64,000 nucleotides of DNA from Alsobacter metallidurans (GCF_014636935.1 NZ_BMES01000001.1:496001-560000), one strand, 5' to 3'. Counted from the stretch's first letter, positions 19,871 through 30,888 are shown. Notes: a model not told the origin generated them from the letters alone. Program-made: numbers and translations.

Positions 19871-20473
19871 ATGGCGTCCATCACCGGCCCTGAAATCGAG
19901 CGACTAATCCAGCTGCTGGCGCGCTTGCCGGGGCTCGGCCCACGCTCGGCCCGCCGCGCGGCGCTGCACCTCATCAAGAAGCGCGAGCAATTGCTGGGAC
20001 CGCTGGCCGACGCCATCCGGGTGGCCAACGAGCGCGTGGTGGTGTGCTCCACCTGCGGCAACGTCGACACCTCCGACCCCTGCGTGCTGTGCGGCGACCC
20101 GCGTCGGGACGACAAGGTCATGGTGGTGGTGGAGGACGTGTCCGACCTTTGGGCGCTGGAGCGCGCGCAGGTCGCGAATGGCCGCTACCACGTGCTCGGC
20201 GGCACGCTCTCGGCGCTGGACGGCGTCGGCCCCAAGGATCTCAACCTCGACAAGCTCGTTTCGCGCGTGGCGGAGGGCGGCGTCGAGGAGGTGATCCTGG
20301 CGCTGAACGCCACCGTGGACGGCCAGACCACCGCCCACTACGTCACCGACCTTCTGTCGCACACGGGCGTGAAGGTGACCCGCCTCGCTCACGGCGTCCC
20401 GGTCGGCGGGGAGCTCGACTACCTGGACGAAGGCACCCTCTCGACGGCGTTCCGGCAGCGCACGACCCTTTAA
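19871..20473 (+). CDS. recR: Recombination protein RecR
   Basis: With RecO it loads RecA at single-strand gaps. The 200 residues contain the helix-hairpin-helix ([20 protein letters not shown], ~16-35), the C4 zinc finger [16 protein letters not shown] (~58-73), and the Toprim domain from [15 protein letters not shown] on. The start ATG gives the standard length. Its stop overlaps by four bases the end of a convergent, AT-richer gene of unknown function. Confidence 0.96.
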   Translation: MASITGPEIERLIQLLARLPGLGPRSARRAALHLIKKREQLLGPLADAIRVANERVVVCSTCGNVDTSDPCVLCGDPRRDDKVMVVVEDVSDLWALERAQVANGRYHVLGGTLSALDGVGPKDLNLDKLVSRVAEGGVEEVILALNATVDGQTTAHYVTDLLSHTGVKVTRLAHGVPVGGELDYLDEGTLSTAFRQRTTL

Positions 20474-21387
20474 AGAGACGCTGGATGGCGACCAAGACCA
20501 ATGATTTCACCGGTGGAATTCTCTACAATACCAAAGCCGTCTCGCGTAAACGTAAACTCAAAGAGCGGTTTGTCGGGTAGCCGAACGGCGTAGCCGGCTG
20601 CCAAGTTGTTGAAGTAAGCTGGGTCTTTCGCGAGTAGGACATCCACTTGGCGGAGTGTGCGCATTATGTACGTGGCATATTTTGCATGAATTACAGTAGT
20701 ACCAGCACTTGCGAGTATCTTCCGTCCGGTGAATAGCTTTCGGTCGACACAAATCGGTGCAGATAGTCCCGCATTTCTAAGACCTGCGCGTTCATTCTCC
20801 GTCCAATCTTGAGGAGGGAGCAGCCCTTTCAGTTCAATGAAATACCCTGCATTCGGCCAATTTCGAACGGAGATTTCCGCAAGAGCTATCGCGCTCCATT
20901 GGCCGTGCGGTCGGACGTCCAGCAAGAAAGCCTCGTCGGCGGCAAAATGGCCAAATATTAAATATTTGCTGCGCTCTGACTGCTCGTTTGAGCAGTGCAG
21001 GTGGTGGATGCTCCAATCATTAAGGAGGAGATCCAGATGCTTGCTACGACCGAGATTCTTTTTTCCTGTACTGACCAAGTCGAAACCATGCATCGTGCGT
21101 GTACTAAGGCGGAGAGTTAGATCAACTCCCTGTTCGATCTCCGACAGCACCTTACGGATAGAACGATCATACTCATCGAGGTCTGCATAATGTTTGAATT
21201 CTGGTGAGAGGTAAATCTTGCGTGGCCTAGGCGGGATAAATCGCGATAGCCAATTAAGGTAGAGAATTATGAGTTCTCCTGGGTTTAGTGATGCCAAATA
21301 GCAAGAAGTGAGCAGATCGTCCCGATCGTGCGGCAGATTGTTAATGACATGCTTTTTGGCCGATAGAATAAGAGAATCGGATTTCAC
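20470..21387 (-). CDS. Unknown protein, AT-richer, inserted between recR and rmuC
   Basis: A 305-residue protein I do not recognise. GTG 21387 is taken as start because it lies just after the rmuC stop. No membrane helix or signal is clear. The N-terminal part has [20 protein letters not shown] (~45-64); the middle carries DWSIHHLH at 124-131, then a beta-rich stretch ([20 protein letters not shown]) and [13 protein letters not shown]. The His cluster could bind metal or be catalytic, but that is a guess. Codon use (many AAA, ATT, TTT, CAA) and lower GC contrast with every neighbour, pointing to recent transfer. It shares a four-base overlap with the recR stop. Confidence 0.75.
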   Translation of the reverse strand: MKSDSLILSAKKHVINNLPHDRDDLLTSCYLASLNPGELIILYLNWLSRFIPPRPRKIYLSPEFKHYADLDEYDRSIRKVLSEIEQGVDLTLRLSTRTMHGFDLVSTGKKNLGRSKHLDLLLNDWSIHHLHCSNEQSERSKYLIFGHFAADEAFLLDVRPHGQWSAIALAEISVRNWPNAGYFIELKGLLPPQDWTENERAGLRNAGLSAPICVDRKLFTGRKILASAGTTVIHAKYATYIMRTLRQVDVLLAKDPAYFNNLAAGYAVRLPDKPLFEFTFTRDGFGIVENSTGEIIGLGRHPASL

Positions 21388-21391
21388 GAAG

Positions 21392-22582
21392 CTACTCCGC
21401 TGCGCGCCCAAACAGCGGGCCGGCCTCCGCCGGCTGCGGCGTCGTTGGAACAACCGCCGGCGTCTCGAACTCCATCGCCTCGATCCGCTCGCCGCGTTTC
21501 AGGGCCTTGTCGGCCGAGGTGACGATCTGGGCGATGTCGTCGCCTGTCTGGCGCAGATGCTGGTCCAGCTTTCCGGTGCGGTCGCGCAGGCGCCGCACAT
21601 CCTCGATCAGCTTGGCGACTTCCGCCTGGATCTGGTGCGCCTGCTCGCGCATGCGGGCGTCTCGCACGATCGCCTGCATCACCTGGATCGCCATGGCGAG
21701 CAGCGAGGGCGACACGATCAGCACGCGCGCCCGGTGGGCCCGCTGCACCAGGTCCTCGAAATGCTCCTGCAGGTCGGCGAAAAGCGATTCCGCCGGCACG
21801 AACAGCACCGCGATGTCCTGCGTCTCGCCCGGGATCAGGTATTTGTCGGCCACGTCCTTGATGTGCCCGCCCACGTCGGCGCGCACCCGCTGCATGGCGG
21901 CGCGGCGGGCGTCGTCGCCCTGCGCTTCCCGGAAAGCCGTGAAGCCTTCCAGCGGGAATTTCGCGTCCACCACCAGCGGCCGCTCGTCACCCGGGAGGTG
22001 GATCACGCAGTCGGGCCGCTTGCCGGACGACAGCGTCGCCTGGAACGCATAGGCGCCGGGCGGCAGTCCATCACGGACGATGGCCTCCATGCGGCCCTGC
22101 CCGAAGGCGCCGCGCGTCTGCTTGTTGGAGAGCACGTCCTTGAGGCTCAGCACCTCGCCGGTGAGGTCGGTGAGGTTCTTTTGCGCCGCGTCGATCACGG
22201 CGAGCCGTTCGTTCAGGCGAGACAGGTTTTCGGCCGTCTGCTTCTGGCTGGCGTTGAGTCCGTCGCCGACGCGGTTCTGCAGGCTGTCCAGCCGCTCGGC
22301 GATCAGCCGCACGAGGTCGACCTGCCGGTTGCCGAACACCTCGCCGATGGTCTGCATGCGCCCGGTCATCTCGGACTGGATCTGCGCCAGCGCGGCGAGC
22401 TTCTCGTCCAGCTCGTGTTGCCGCTCGGCCGCCGCCGCGGCCTCCTCGGCGCGATGCCGCCCGGCCCGCAGCGCCGCCAGGCCAAGCCACGCCAGCGCAA
22501 GCACGGCCGCGCCAAGCAGGCCAATCACGGCTTCGCCCCACGACACCGCGTGCCCGCCAACGACGAGGATGATCCGGTCCAT
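21392..22582 (-). CDS. rmuC: DNA recombination protein RmuC
   Basis: A 396-residue protein with an N-terminal membrane helix (EAVIGLLGAAVLALAWLGLAAL, ~17-38), a long coiled-coil region to ~150, then the RmuC nuclease-like core. The core contains RPDCVIHLPGDERPLVVDAKFPLEGF and FVPAESLFADLQEHFEDLV, the conserved blocks of the family. It limits short-repeat inversion in E. coli. Its stop lies five bases before the start of the unknown gene; def is divergent. Confidence 0.94.
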   Translation of the reverse strand: MDRIILVVGGHAVSWGEAVIGLLGAAVLALAWLGLAALRAGRHRAEEAAAAAERQHELDEKLAALAQIQSEMTGRMQTIGEVFGNRQVDLVRLIAERLDSLQNRVGDGLNASQKQTAENLSRLNERLAVIDAAQKNLTDLTGEVLSLKDVLSNKQTRGAFGQGRMEAIVRDGLPPGAYAFQATLSSGKRPDCVIHLPGDERPLVVDAKFPLEGFTAFREAQGDDARRAAMQRVRADVGGHIKDVADKYLIPGETQDIAVLFVPAESLFADLQEHFEDLVQRAHRARVLIVSPSLLAMAIQVMQAIVRDARMREQAHQIQAEVAKLIEDVRRLRDRTGKLDQHLRQTGDDIAQIVTSADKALKRGERIEAMEFETPAVVPTTPQPAEAGPLFGRAAE

Positions 22583-22694
22583 CCCGCGAACTTAGGCGCG
22601 ATTCGCCCGCAATGCGAGAACGAAGGCGGAACGGTTTGCTTTTGCGTTTCCGAGTCGTTATCTCCACCGCGTCATCCGGAAAGCTGCGCCCGCC

Positions 22695-23213
22695 ATGTCG
22701 ACCCGACCCATCCTCGTGATTCCCGATCCCAAGCTGCGCCTCGTCTCCGCGCCGGTGGTGCGCCCCGTGCGCGATCTCGCGCCGCTGATCGAGGACATGT
22801 TCGAGACCATGTACGAGGCGCCCGGCATCGGCCTCGCGGCCATCCAGATCGGCGTGCCCGAGCGCATCGTCACGATCGACGTCGCCAAGCAGGACGCCCC
22901 CAAAGAGCCACTGGCGCTGATCAACCCCGAAATCGTGTGGTCGTCCGAGGAGCGCTCCGTGTATGAGGAGGGCTGCCTGTCCATCCCCGAATACTATGAG
23001 GAAGTGGAGCGCCCGGCCCGCGTGCGCGTGCGGTTCACCGATCGCGATGGCGGCGCGTGCGAGATCGAGGCCGATGGGCTGCTGGCCACCTGCCTGCAGC
23101 ACGAGATCGACCACCTGCAGGGCACGCTCTTCATCGACCACATCTCCAAACTGAAGCGCGATCGCGTGCTGAAGAAGTTTTCCAAGCAGGCCAGGCGCGA
23201 CGCGCAGGCCTGA
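22695..23213 (+). CDS. def: Peptide deformylase
   Basis: Removes the formyl group from nascent proteins. The 172 residues carry the three metal-site motifs: [10 protein letters not shown] (~46-55, with Ile in place of the usual Pro after Ala-Ala), EEGCLSIP, and QHEIDHLQG with the HExxH metal ligands. fmt follows after 28 bp, giving the standard def-fmt pair that both adds and removes the formyl group. Confidence 0.97.
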   Translation: MSTRPILVIPDPKLRLVSAPVVRPVRDLAPLIEDMFETMYEAPGIGLAAIQIGVPERIVTIDVAKQDAPKEPLALINPEIVWSSEERSVYEEGCLSIPEYYEEVERPARVRVRFTDRDGGACEIEADGLLATCLQHEIDHLQGTLFIDHISKLKRDRVLKKFSKQARRDAQA

Positions 23214-23241
23214 CCGGTCCGACACACCAAGCGGGGTCGCC

Positions 23242-24174
23242 ATGCTGCGCGTCGTCTTCATGGGCACGCCCGATTTCGCCGTGCCGACGCTCACCGAGAT
23301 TGTCGGCCAGGGGCACGAGGTCGTGGCCGTCTACACCCGCGCCCCGGCGCCGGCCGGCCGTGGCATGGCGCTGAAGCCCTCGCCGGTGCACCAGGCGGCG
23401 GACCGCTTCGCCATTCCGGTGTTCACCCCCGCGACCCTGCGCGGCGAGGAGGCCGCCGAGCAGTTCCGCTCACTCGACGCCGACGTCGCCGTGGTGGTCG
23501 CCTACGGGATGATCCTGCCCGAGAGCATCCTCCAAGCGCCCGAGCTCGGCTGCCTCAACCTTCATGCGTCCCTGCTGCCGCGCTTGCGCGGCGCCGCCCC
23601 CATCCAGCGCGCCATCATGGCGGGCGACCGCGAGACCGGCGTCGCCGTGATGCGCATGGAGAAGGGCCTGGACACCGGCCCGGTCGGCATGGCCGAGCGC
23701 GTCGCCATCGGGCCGGACATGACGGCCGGCGAGTTGCATGACCGCCTCGCGCCGCTGGGCGCCGACCTGATGGTTCGCGCGCTGGCGGCCCTGTCCCGCG
23801 GCGGCCTCCAGTTCACGCCACAGCCGGCCGAAGGCGTGACCTATGCGCACAAGATCGCCAACGAGGACGCCCGGATCACCTGGAGCCAACCCGCCCAGGC
23901 CGTGCACGACCGCATCCGCGGCCTCTCGCCATTCCCGGGCGCCTTCGCGACACTCGATCTCGGCAAAGGGCCCGAGCGCCTCAAGGTGCTGCGCGCCGCG
24001 CTTGTTCCGGACCGCTCCGGCGAGCCCGGCGTGGTGCTGGACGACGCCCTCACGGTGGGTTGCGGCGGCGGCGCCGTGCGGCTCCTGCAAGTGCAGCGCG
24101 CCGGCTCCCGCGCCATGGCGGCCGACGAGTTCCTGCGCGGCGTTCCGGTTCCGGCCGGCGTGAGGTTTGGCTGA
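23242..24174 (+). CDS. fmt: Methionyl-tRNA formyltransferase
   Basis: Formylates initiator Met-tRNA. The 310 residues have the N-terminal [15 protein letters not shown] (3-17), the formyl-folate site with [20 protein letters not shown] (~110-129, with the catalytic Asn-His), and a C-terminal OB-like domain from ~205. The stop overlaps the truA start as TGATG. Confidence 0.97.
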   Translation: MLRVVFMGTPDFAVPTLTEIVGQGHEVVAVYTRAPAPAGRGMALKPSPVHQAADRFAIPVFTPATLRGEEAAEQFRSLDADVAVVVAYGMILPESILQAPELGCLNLHASLLPRLRGAAPIQRAIMAGDRETGVAVMRMEKGLDTGPVGMAERVAIGPDMTAGELHDRLAPLGADLMVRALAALSRGGLQFTPQPAEGVTYAHKIANEDARITWSQPAQAVHDRIRGLSPFPGAFATLDLGKGPERLKVLRAALVPDRSGEPGVVLDDALTVGCGGGAVRLLQVQRAGSRAMAADEFLRGVPVPAGVRFG

Positions 24175-24911
24175 TGCCGCGCTACAAGCTCGTCATCGAG
24201 TATGACGGGACGCCCTTCGTGGGCTGGCAGTTCCAGGCGGTGGGAGACAGCGTCCAGGCGCGCATCGAGGACGCCATTGCGCGCTTCTCCGGCCAGCAGG
24301 TGCGCATCCAGGGCGCCGGCCGCACCGACGCGGGCGTGCACGCCACGCATCAGGTCGCGCATGTGGACCTCGATCGCGACTGGCCGACCGACACCGTGCG
24401 CGACGCCATCAACGCCAAGATCCGCCCCGCGCCGGTCGCGATCCTGTCGGCCGAGAGGGTCGCGGACGATTTTAACGCCCGCACCTCGGCCCGGGGCCGT
24501 CGCTATCTCTACCGCATCGTCAACCGACGGCCGCCCGTGGCGCTGGACGCCGACCGCGTCTGGCACGTGAAGTGGCCGCTCGACGCCGACGCCATGGCGG
24601 ACGCCGCGCAGGCGCTGGTGGGCCGGCACGACTTCACGACCTTCCGCTCGTCCGATTGCCAGGCGCTGAGCCCGGTGAAGACGCTGGACCGGCTGGATGT
24701 CGAGCGCATCGGCGACGAGATCCGCGTCTTCGCGTCGGCCCGCTCGTTTCTGCACCACCAGGTGCGCTCCATGGTGGGCTCGCTGCAGCTCGTCGGCGCC
24801 GGCCGCTGGACCAAGGACGAGCTGCGCGACGCGCTGGACTCGCGCCAGCGCTCGCGCTGCGGCGCCATGGCGCCGTCCTGCGGCCTCTACCTCATCGGCG
24901 TGGACTACTAG
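24174..24911 (+). CDS. truA: tRNA pseudouridine(38-40) synthase
   Basis: Makes pseudouridine in the anticodon arm. The 245 residues include [10 protein letters not shown] (9-18), the catalytic aspartate in GRTDAGVHA (~50), and [12 protein letters not shown] in the second half. ATG 24174 is chosen for its one-base overlap with fmt; the frame is open further upstream inside fmt without homology. The stop overlaps by three bases the stop of a convergent membrane-protein gene. Confidence 0.96.
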   Translation: MPRYKLVIEYDGTPFVGWQFQAVGDSVQARIEDAIARFSGQQVRIQGAGRTDAGVHATHQVAHVDLDRDWPTDTVRDAINAKIRPAPVAILSAERVADDFNARTSARGRRYLYRIVNRRPPVALDADRVWHVKWPLDADAMADAAQALVGRHDFTTFRSSDCQALSPVKTLDRLDVERIGDEIRVFASARSFLHHQVRSMVGSLQLVGAGRWTKDELRDALDSRQRSRCGAMAPSCGLYLIGVDY

Positions 24912-25492
24912 GCCAGCAGCGAGGCTGCGGCCGTCACCGCGCCGTTCACGCAAAGCTCCACCAGCACCACCACGGCCGCCACGCCGCCCGAGACGCCCAA
25001 CGCCGTCTTCGCCAGGAACCAGCGGCACTGCACGATCAGCACGCCGAAGGCGAGCAGAAACAGCGTCGTGAGCCCCGCCGTCGCCCAGCCGACCACGTGC
25101 AACGCATGCGGCGCCGCCATGATGGTGGTCGCCACCACGGCCGACCAGTTGTAAGCGATGATGTAGCGCGCATAGCGCCGGCCGACGCCGAGCAGCCGCG
25201 CCAAACCCACCATGGCGATCGGAAAGGCGAGCCAGCAACCCGTCACCAGCAGCGCTTGCCGGGTCACCAGCAGCGGGCTTTCGAACAGCCCGTCCTCGAG
25301 CGGCAGGCCGGCCTGCAGCCGCGCATCTGCGAGCAGCACCACGAAGGCCGGCGCCACCAGCAGCATGGCCGCAAAGGATCGCCAGAACGCCTCGAACGAC
25401 ACCTCGAAGGCGCCGAGCCCTTCAGGGTCACGGTTCAACAGCTTGACGGACCCGGCCAGCGACCGGCCCACCTCATCCATGGTCAGGAACAT
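24908..25492 (-). CDS. Conserved membrane protein, unknown function
   Basis: A 194-residue protein with a ~35-residue cytoplasmic N-terminus ([20 protein letters not shown]) and about five hydrophobic segments: [16 protein letters not shown], the helix around [56 protein letters not shown], and [21 protein letters not shown] do not recognise a family. ATG 25492 is preferred over a longer frame rich in Arg/Cys with no homology. It is convergent with truA and codirectional with dapE, separated from it by 110 bp. Confidence 0.75.
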   Translation of the reverse strand: MFLTMDEVGRSLAGSVKLLNRDPEGLGAFEVSFEAFWRSFAAMLLVAPAFVVLLADARLQAGLPLEDGLFESPLLVTRQALLVTGCWLAFPIAMVGLARLLGVGRRYARYIIAYNWSAVVATTIMAAPHALHVVGWATAGLTTLFLLAFGVLIVQCRWFLAKTALGVSGGVAAVVVLVELCVNGAVTAAASLLA

Positions 25493-25602
25493 GCGACGCT
25501 CCCGCTGAATTGCTGCACTGCAACAAGGATGCGCTCGTCTACGACCTTTGTCGAGTGACGTGCGGCACATTCAACGGAACGTGACGAGGATCGTTCCTGC
25601 GC

Positions 25603-26769
25603 CTAGGCGAAAGCCCGGCGGATCATCTCCTCGTAGATCCCGGTCAGCGCCTCGATGTCGGCCACGTCGGCGTTCTCGTCCACCTTGTGCATGGTCTTGC
25701 CGACGAGCCCGAACTCGATCACCGGGCAGTAGTCTTTGATGAAACGCGCGTCCGAGGTGCCGCCGGTCGTGGACAACGCCGGCCGGCGGCCCGTCACGGC
25801 CTCCACGGCGTCGGCGGCCAGCGACACGAACGCGCCGGGAGGCGTCAGGAACGCGGGCGCGTTGGAAGGCCGGAATGCGACGTCGTAGCGCACGGCGTTG
25901 CCGGCCGCCTCTGCGAGGCGCCGGCGGATCTCGTCCGCCAGCGTCTCGTGCGTCCACAAATCGTTGAAGCGGACGTTGAACACCGCCCGGGCGCTGGCCG
26001 GGATCACGTTGGTGGAGGGGTTGCCGACATCCACGGTGGTGAATTCGAGGTTCGACGGCCCGAACTGCGCCGTGCCGGCGTCCAGCGGCTTCGCCATCAG
26101 GGCGTCGAGCAACCGCACGAGGCCGCGGATCGGGTTCTCGGCGAGGTCGGGATAGGCAACGTGCCCCTGCGTGCCTTCAACCGTGATCTCGCCCGTCAGC
26201 GAGCCGCGGCGGCCGATCTTGATCATGTCGCCGAGCGCATTCGGGTTTGTCGGCTCGCCGAGTACGCAAAAGTTGAAGCGCTCGCCGCGCGCATGCGCCC
26301 ATTCGAGCAGCTTGACGGTGCCGTTCACGGCCGGGCCTTCCTCGTCGCCCGTCAGCAGAAACGCGATCGAGCCCCGCGGCGGCCGGCCGCCATGGCTGGC
26401 GAGCCAGCGCAGCGTCGCCGACACGGAGGCGGCCACGCCGCTTTTCATGTCGGTGGCCCCACGGCCGTAGAGCACGCCGTCCACGATGTCCCCGCCAAAC
26501 GGCGCATGGGTCCAACGGCTCTCGTCGCCGGGCGGCACCACGTCCGTGTGCCCGGCGAACAGGAGGCACGGCGCCTCGCGGCCGATGCGGGCGTAGAGGT
26601 TCTGCACATCCGGCGTGCCGGGCTCGCTGAAGGTGAGCAGGTGCGTCTCGAACCCCGCCTTGGCGAGCACGTCCGCAAGCAGTTGCAGCGCGCCGGCTTC
26701 ATGTGGCGTCACGGACGGGCAGCGGATCAGCGCCTGCGTGAGCGCGACGGGATCATGGGCATCGAGCAT
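25603..26769 (-). CDS. dapE: Succinyl-diaminopimelate desuccinylase
   Basis: Step of lysine and meso-diaminopimelate synthesis. The 388-residue M20 zinc peptidase has [12 protein letters not shown] (~67-78), [14 protein letters not shown] (~98-111) and [13 protein letters not shown] (~128), the metal and catalytic segments. ATG 26769 (MLDAHDP) is the usual start; the longer frame translates a palindromic repeat. dapD lies upstream on the same strand, separated by that repeat. Confidence 0.96.
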   Translation of the reverse strand: MLDAHDPVALTQALIRCPSVTPHEAGALQLLADVLAKAGFETHLLTFSEPGTPDVQNLYARIGREAPCLLFAGHTDVVPPGDESRWTHAPFGGDIVDGVLYGRGATDMKSGVAASVSATLRWLASHGGRPPRGSIAFLLTGDEEGPAVNGTVKLLEWAHARGERFNFCVLGEPTNPNALGDMIKIGRRGSLTGEITVEGTQGHVAYPDLAENPIRGLVRLLDALMAKPLDAGTAQFGPSNLEFTTVDVGNPSTNVIPASARAVFNVRFNDLWTHETLADEIRRRLAEAAGNAVRYDVAFRPSNAPAFLTPPGAFVSLAADAVEAVTGRRPALSTTGGTSDARFIKDYCPVIEFGLVGKTMHKVDENADVADIEALTGIYEEMIRRAFA

Positions 26770-26814
26770 GCGGAACTCCCTGGACGCTGAACGGGGACGC
26801 CCGGCTCCCTCCAC

Positions 26815-26891
26815 CGTCATCCCCAGGCTTGTCCCGGGGCTCCACGCCTTGGCCTGCCGCGTGGTTGGCCGGGACAAGCCCGGCCATGACG
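26815..26891. repeat. Palindromic extragenic repeat, gtcatcccc family
   Basis: Arms cgtcatccccaggcttgtcc and gggacaagcccggccatgac pair around a middle segment. It nearly fills the dapD-dapE gap and is the same kind as the element at 8881-8957. Confidence 0.78.
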
Positions 26892-26905
26892 CCCGGAGAA
26901 GCCGT

Positions 26906-27748
26906 TCAGTCCCGCAGCAATTCGTTGATGCTGGTCTTGGAGCGGGTCTGCGCGTCCACCTTCTTGACGATCACCGCGCAATACAGCGACGGGCCGGGCT
27001 CGCCGTTGGGCAGCGGCTTGCCGGGCATGTTGCCGGACACCACCACCGAATAGGGCGGCACCTTGCCGACATGGACCTGGCCGGTCTCGCGATCGACGAT
27101 CTTGGTGGACTGGCTGATGAACACCCCCATCGAGATCACCGAGCCTTCGCCCACCACGACGCCTTCCACCACCTCGGAGCGGGCGCCCACGAAGCAATTG
27201 TCCTCGATGATGGTGGGGCCGGCCTGCAGCGGCTCCAGCACGCCGCCAATGCCGACGCCGCCCGACAGATGCACGTTCTTGCCGATCTGCGCGCAGGAGC
27301 CGACGGTCGCCCAGGTGTCCACCATGGTGCCGCTGTCCACATAGGCGCCGATGTTCACGAAGGAGGGCATCAGCACCACGCCGGGCGCCACATAGGCGCC
27401 GCTGCGCACCGTGCAGTTGGGCACCGCCCGGAAGCCCGCTGACTGAAACGCGGCCGCGTCCCACCCGTCGAACTTGGACGGAACCTTGTCCCACCAGGTC
27501 GCGGCGCTGGGACCGCCCTTGATGATGGCGTTGTCGTTCAGCCGGAACGAGAGCAGCACGGCCTTTTTCAGCCACTGGTTCACGGTCCAGCCGTCCGCGC
27601 CCTTTTCGGCGACCCGGGCCTTGCCGCTGTCCAGCAGGGCCAAGGCCTCGGTGACGGCGTCGCGCACCTCGCCCTTGGTGCTGGTTCCGAGCTCGGCCCG
27701 GTTCTCCCAGGCGGCGTCGAGGGTGGCGGCGAGGTGGGCGTGCGACAT
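26906..27748 (-). CDS. dapD: 2,3,4,5-tetrahydropyridine-2,6-dicarboxylate N-succinyltransferase
   Basis: Succinylates tetrahydrodipicolinate, the step before DapC and DapE. The 280-residue trimeric left-handed beta-helix enzyme has [20 protein letters not shown] (~105-124) and further hexapeptide repeats through [21 protein letters not shown] and [18 protein letters not shown] 27748 ([10 protein letters not shown]) matches homologues. Confidence 0.97.
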   Translation of the reverse strand: MSHAHLAATLDAAWENRAELGTSTKGEVRDAVTEALALLDSGKARVAEKGADGWTVNQWLKKAVLLSFRLNDNAIIKGGPSAATWWDKVPSKFDGWDAAAFQSAGFRAVPNCTVRSGAYVAPGVVLMPSFVNIGAYVDSGTMVDTWATVGSCAQIGKNVHLSGGVGIGGVLEPLQAGPTIIEDNCFVGARSEVVEGVVVGEGSVISMGVFISQSTKIVDRETGQVHVGKVPPYSVVVSGNMPGKPLPNGEPGPSLYCAVIVKKVDAQTRSKTSINELLRD

Positions 27749-27814
27749 GGCGGGCGTCCGGAGTTGGCGAAACGGTCGCGCGTGCTTAGCAACGCGCGCC
27801 GCCGCTGTCATCCG

Positions 27815-28561
27815 TCACGCTGCGCCGGCGACGGCCTCGATCTCGCGCAGCGGGGTGTTGGTGCGCAGGAAGTCGGCGAGGTCCACGGTCGAGTGGTGGA
27901 TATAAGGGGCCACAACGGCCTCCTGCTCCTCCGCCTCGCGATAGAGATCGAACGTCTTGGGCAGCACCAGCACGGTTGTCATCCCGAGCGCCGCCGGAAC
28001 CACGAGGTTCTTGGCCAAATCCTCGAACATCGCGGACTTGCGTGGGTCGACGCCATGCAGGGCGAGGAACTTCTCATAGGTCCGCGCCTCCGGCTTGGGC
28101 ACGAAGTCGGCCGCCACGATGTCGAAGATCTCCTCGAAATGATCGCGGATGCCCAGCTTGCCAGCCACGTTCTCGGCGTGCTGGCGGGAGCCGTTGGTGA
28201 GGATCAGCTTTCGGCCGGGCAGCTTCTCGATGGCGGCGCCGAGCGCCGGGTCCGGGTCCAGCAGCGAGAGGTCGATCTGGTGTGCGAAATCCAGGAAATC
28301 GGCCGGCTCGATGGCGTGCTCGTCCATCAGGCCCTTCAGCGTCGTACCGTAGCGCCCGTAATAATACTTCTGCAGCGCCCGGGCCGAAATGCCGTCGATG
28401 CCGAACATGTCGGCCAGAAACAGCGTGATCCGCTGGTCCACCTGCGGCCACAACTGCGCGTGCGCCGGGTAGAGCGTGTTGTCGAGATCGAAGATCCAGG
28501 TCTCGACATGGTCGAAACCCGGTGTCGCCGAAGCGGGCGGCGGGGGTACATGGCGTGTCAT
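27815..28561 (-). CDS. Pyrimidine 5'-nucleotidase (HAD family, SDT1-like)
   Basis: A 248-residue HAD phosphatase. Motif I is WIFDLDNTLYPAH (~22-34) with both aspartates, motif II ILTNGSR (~120), then a Lys in VPKPEARTY and motif IV as FEDLAKNL. This set fits the SDT1-type pyrimidine nucleotidases that dephosphorylate UMP/CMP. The gene sits between argB and dapD, a conserved spot in related genomes, with no evident link to lysine or arginine synthesis. ATG 28561 is chosen; an in-frame ATG nine codons upstream is possible. Confidence 0.85.
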   Translation of the reverse strand: MTRHVPPPPASATPGFDHVETWIFDLDNTLYPAHAQLWPQVDQRITLFLADMFGIDGISARALQKYYYGRYGTTLKGLMDEHAIEPADFLDFAHQIDLSLLDPDPALGAAIEKLPGRKLILTNGSRQHAENVAGKLGIRDHFEEIFDIVAADFVPKPEARTYEKFLALHGVDPRKSAMFEDLAKNLVVPAALGMTTVLVLPKTFDLYREAEEQEAVVAPYIHHSTVDLADFLRTNTPLREIEAVAGAA

Positions 28562-28674
28562 TGGACGACGGAGCCTCACATCGCACAACGTCGAGATTGT
28601 GGCGAAAGAGGATCAGTGTCGACCGGAGAGATTAAGGGATTGGGGGGTGATCGAGCCACGCCGTCCCAACCACT

Positions 28675-28807
28675 CGCCGTCATTGCGAGCGACAGAGAAG
28701 CAATCCAGCCTAAGGGCCCGGCGGAGCAGGCCGGGAACGGGATCCAGGGCTGCCGCGCTCGTTCCTTGGATCCCCTTCCCGGCGCTGCGCGCCGCCGGGG
28801 ATGACGG
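28675..28807. repeat. Hybrid of two palindromic repeat families between argB and the nucleotidase gene
   Basis: Starts with cgccgtcattgcgagcgac (as at 37401 and 44967) followed by gaagcaatccag, then continues with an arm of the other family ending ccgccggggatgacgg (as at 56789). It looks like two half-elements joined, and fills most of the 307-bp gap; I see no gene there. Confidence 0.7.
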
Positions 28808-28868
28808 AGAGAGTGCGGCCGATCAATCGGCATCGCAGAGGCGAAAGCGAACGGCAGCCGCCACCGCC

Positions 28869-29759
28869 TCACCGCGTGATCAGCGTACCCGCGCCGAGAT
28901 CCGTCAGCAGCTCCAGCAGCACGGCGTGCGGGACCTTGCCGTCCAGGATCACCACGCCCTCGACCCCCTGCTCCAGCGCGTAGATGCAGGTCTCGACCTT
29001 GGGGATCATGCCGCCCGTGATGGTGCCGTCCGCGATCAGCGTGCGGCACTGGTCGACGGTGAGCTCCTTGATTAGGTTCTTGTTCTTGTCGAGCACGCCC
29101 GGCACGTCGGTGAGCAGGAGGAGGCGCTTGGCGCCCAGCGCGCCCGCGATGGCGCCCGCGAAGGTGTCCGCGTTGACGTTGTAGGTCTGGCCTTCGGCGC
29201 TGTTGGCGACGGGCGCGAGCACGGGGATCAGCTCGCGGCCGAGCAGGGCCTCGAGCACGGTCTTGTCGACCTTGTCGGGCTCGCCCACGAACCCGAGATC
29301 GACGACCCTCTCGATGTTGCTCTCCGGGTCGATCACCGTGCGGGTGACCTTGCGGGCCGTCACCATGTTGCCGTCCTTGCCGCACAACCCGATGGCGCGG
29401 CCGCCCTCGTTGTTGATGAAGCCGACGATCTGCTTGTTGATGAGGCCGGCCAGCACCATCTCGACCACCTCGACGGTGGCCTTGTCGGTGACGCGCAGGC
29501 CCGCCGCGAACTCGCTCTTGATGCCGAGCCGGCTCAGCATGGCGCCGATCTGCGGGCCGCCGCCGTGCACCACCACGGGGTTCACGCCCGACTGCTCCAG
29601 CAGGATCATGTCGCGCGCGAAGTCGCGCGCCACCTGCTCGTCGCCCATCGCGTGGCCGCCATACTTCACCACCACGGTGGCTTCGTCGTAGCGCAGCATG
29701 TGCGGCAACGCCTGGACGAGGATCTCGGCCTGCTGGTGGGGATCGTTGCTGTCGGGCAT
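28869..29759 (-). CDS. argB: Acetylglutamate kinase
   Basis: Second step of arginine synthesis. The 296 residues have [11 protein letters not shown] (~28-38), [18 protein letters not shown] (~63-80) and the C-terminal [20 protein letters not shown] with [11 protein letters not shown]. The residues between ~15 and 25 ([10 protein letters not shown]) are the extra N-terminal helix found in arginine-sensitive kinases, so feedback inhibition is likely. It lies 71 bp downstream of the DUF423 gene on the same strand. Confidence 0.96.
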   Translation of the reverse strand: MPDSNDPHQQAEILVQALPHMLRYDEATVVVKYGGHAMGDEQVARDFARDMILLEQSGVNPVVVHGGGPQIGAMLSRLGIKSEFAAGLRVTDKATVEVVEMVLAGLINKQIVGFINNEGGRAIGLCGKDGNMVTARKVTRTVIDPESNIERVVDLGFVGEPDKVDKTVLEALLGRELIPVLAPVANSAEGQTYNVNADTFAGAIAGALGAKRLLLLTDVPGVLDKNKNLIKELTVDQCRTLIADGTITGGMIPKVETCIYALEQGVEGVVILDGKVPHAVLLELLTDLGAGTLITR

Positions 29760-29830
29760 GGGCGGCGCTCGCTCTGCTGCGGGTTCTGCGGCAGCCTTCT
29801 AGAGCACCCGGGGCCGAAGTGGAAACCGCT

Positions 29831-30199
29831 TTAGCGCGCCCGGGCGAAAACGGCGTTTCCGGCCAGCAGCAGCCAGCCGCCCATCAAAAGAAAACCGCCC
29901 GTGGGCGCCGCCATTGGAACAGGCCGCCACTCGGCCAGCGCGCCGAGCGCCAGCGCGCCCGAAAACAGCGCGACGCCCAGCGCCAGCAACGCGCCTGCGG
30001 CCAATGTGGGGCGCCGGGGAAGGGTGGTCAGATCCGCCGCGAGCGCGACGCCGAGCAAGGCCGGGGCGTGAAACAGCAGGAAATAGGCGGCCGTCGCCAG
30101 GTTCGGCCCGCCGATATGCGCGGAAGCCGCCGCGAGGGCCACGCCGGCGCAGCCGCCGACGCCGGCCAGCGCAACCAGAACGCGCGGCCCGGGGCTCAC
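29831..30199 (-). CDS. DUF423 family small membrane protein
   Basis: A 122-residue inner-membrane protein with about four hydrophobic helices. The family hallmarks are [14 protein letters not shown] near the N-terminus, the [11 protein letters not shown] helix, and [23 protein letters not shown] with GGWLLLA at the end. The GTG start at 30199 overlaps the engB stop as GTGA, showing translational coupling. Function unknown across the family. Confidence 0.88.
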   Translation of the reverse strand: MSPGPRVLVALAGVGGCAGVALAAASAHIGGPNLATAAYFLLFHAPALLGVALAADLTTLPRRPTLAAGALLALGVALFSGALALGALAEWRPVPMAAPTGGFLLMGGWLLLAGNAVFARAR

Positions 30200-30888
30200 G
30201 CCTTGACGACCTCGAGCGCGCCGCGCTCCACCAGCAGCTTGGCGACCGAGGCGCGCAGCTCCGACACGCCCTCGCCCTCGTGGCTGGAGGTGGCGATGAT
30301 CTCCGGATAGGCGGCAGGCCGGCGCTTCAGGGCGTCCAGCGTTTCGGCGACGCGCTTCTCGGCCTCGCCCTTTTTCAGCTCGTCCACCTTGGTGAGGACG
30401 ATCTGGTAGGACACCGCGGCCTTGTCGAGCAGGTCCATGATCTCGTTGTCCACGGCCTTCAGTCCATGCCGGCTGTCCACCAGCACGAAAACCCGCGCGA
30501 GCGTTGCGCGGCCGCGCAGGAAGTCGTGGATCAGACCCGTCCAGGCCTGCACCTTCTGCTTGGAGACGGCCGCATAGCCGTAGCCCGGCATGTCGACCAG
30601 CGTGAAGCGCCCGTTCACGTCGAAGAAATTGAGCTCCTGCGTGCGGCCGGGCGTGTGCGATGTCCGCGCCAGCGCGTTGCGGCCCGTGAGCGCATTGATG
30701 AGGCTCGACTTGCCGACATTGGAGCGCCCCGCAAAGGCGATCTCCAGGTTGCTCATGGGCGGCAGCTTGCCGGTGGGGGCGGCCGCCCAGAAGAAGCCGG
30801 CCTCGCCGGCGAAGAGCTTGCGCCCGGCCTCGACCAGCGCGGGATCGAGCGCGGCCTTCTCGGGATGCGTGGGCGCGGGCTCGCTCAT
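30196..30888 (-). CDS. engB: Ribosome biogenesis GTPase EngB/YsxC
   Basis: Essential GTPase for 50S assembly. The 230 residues show G1 [11 protein letters not shown] (~51-61), the switch Thr in TPGRTQEL, G3 DMPGYG and G4 TKVD. ATG 30888 (MSEPAPTH) overlaps the yidC stop as TGATG, which settles the start against a longer frame. It belongs to the rpmH-rnpA-yidC-engB cluster. Confidence 0.95.
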   Translation of the reverse strand: MSEPAPTHPEKAALDPALVEAGRKLFAGEAGFFWAAAPTGKLPPMSNLEIAFAGRSNVGKSSLINALTGRNALARTSHTPGRTQELNFFDVNGRFTLVDMPGYGYAAVSKQKVQAWTGLIHDFLRGRATLARVFVLVDSRHGLKAVDNEIMDLLDKAAVSYQIVLTKVDELKKGEAEKRVAETLDALKRRPAAYPEIIATSSHEGEGVSELRASVAKLLVERGALEVVKA

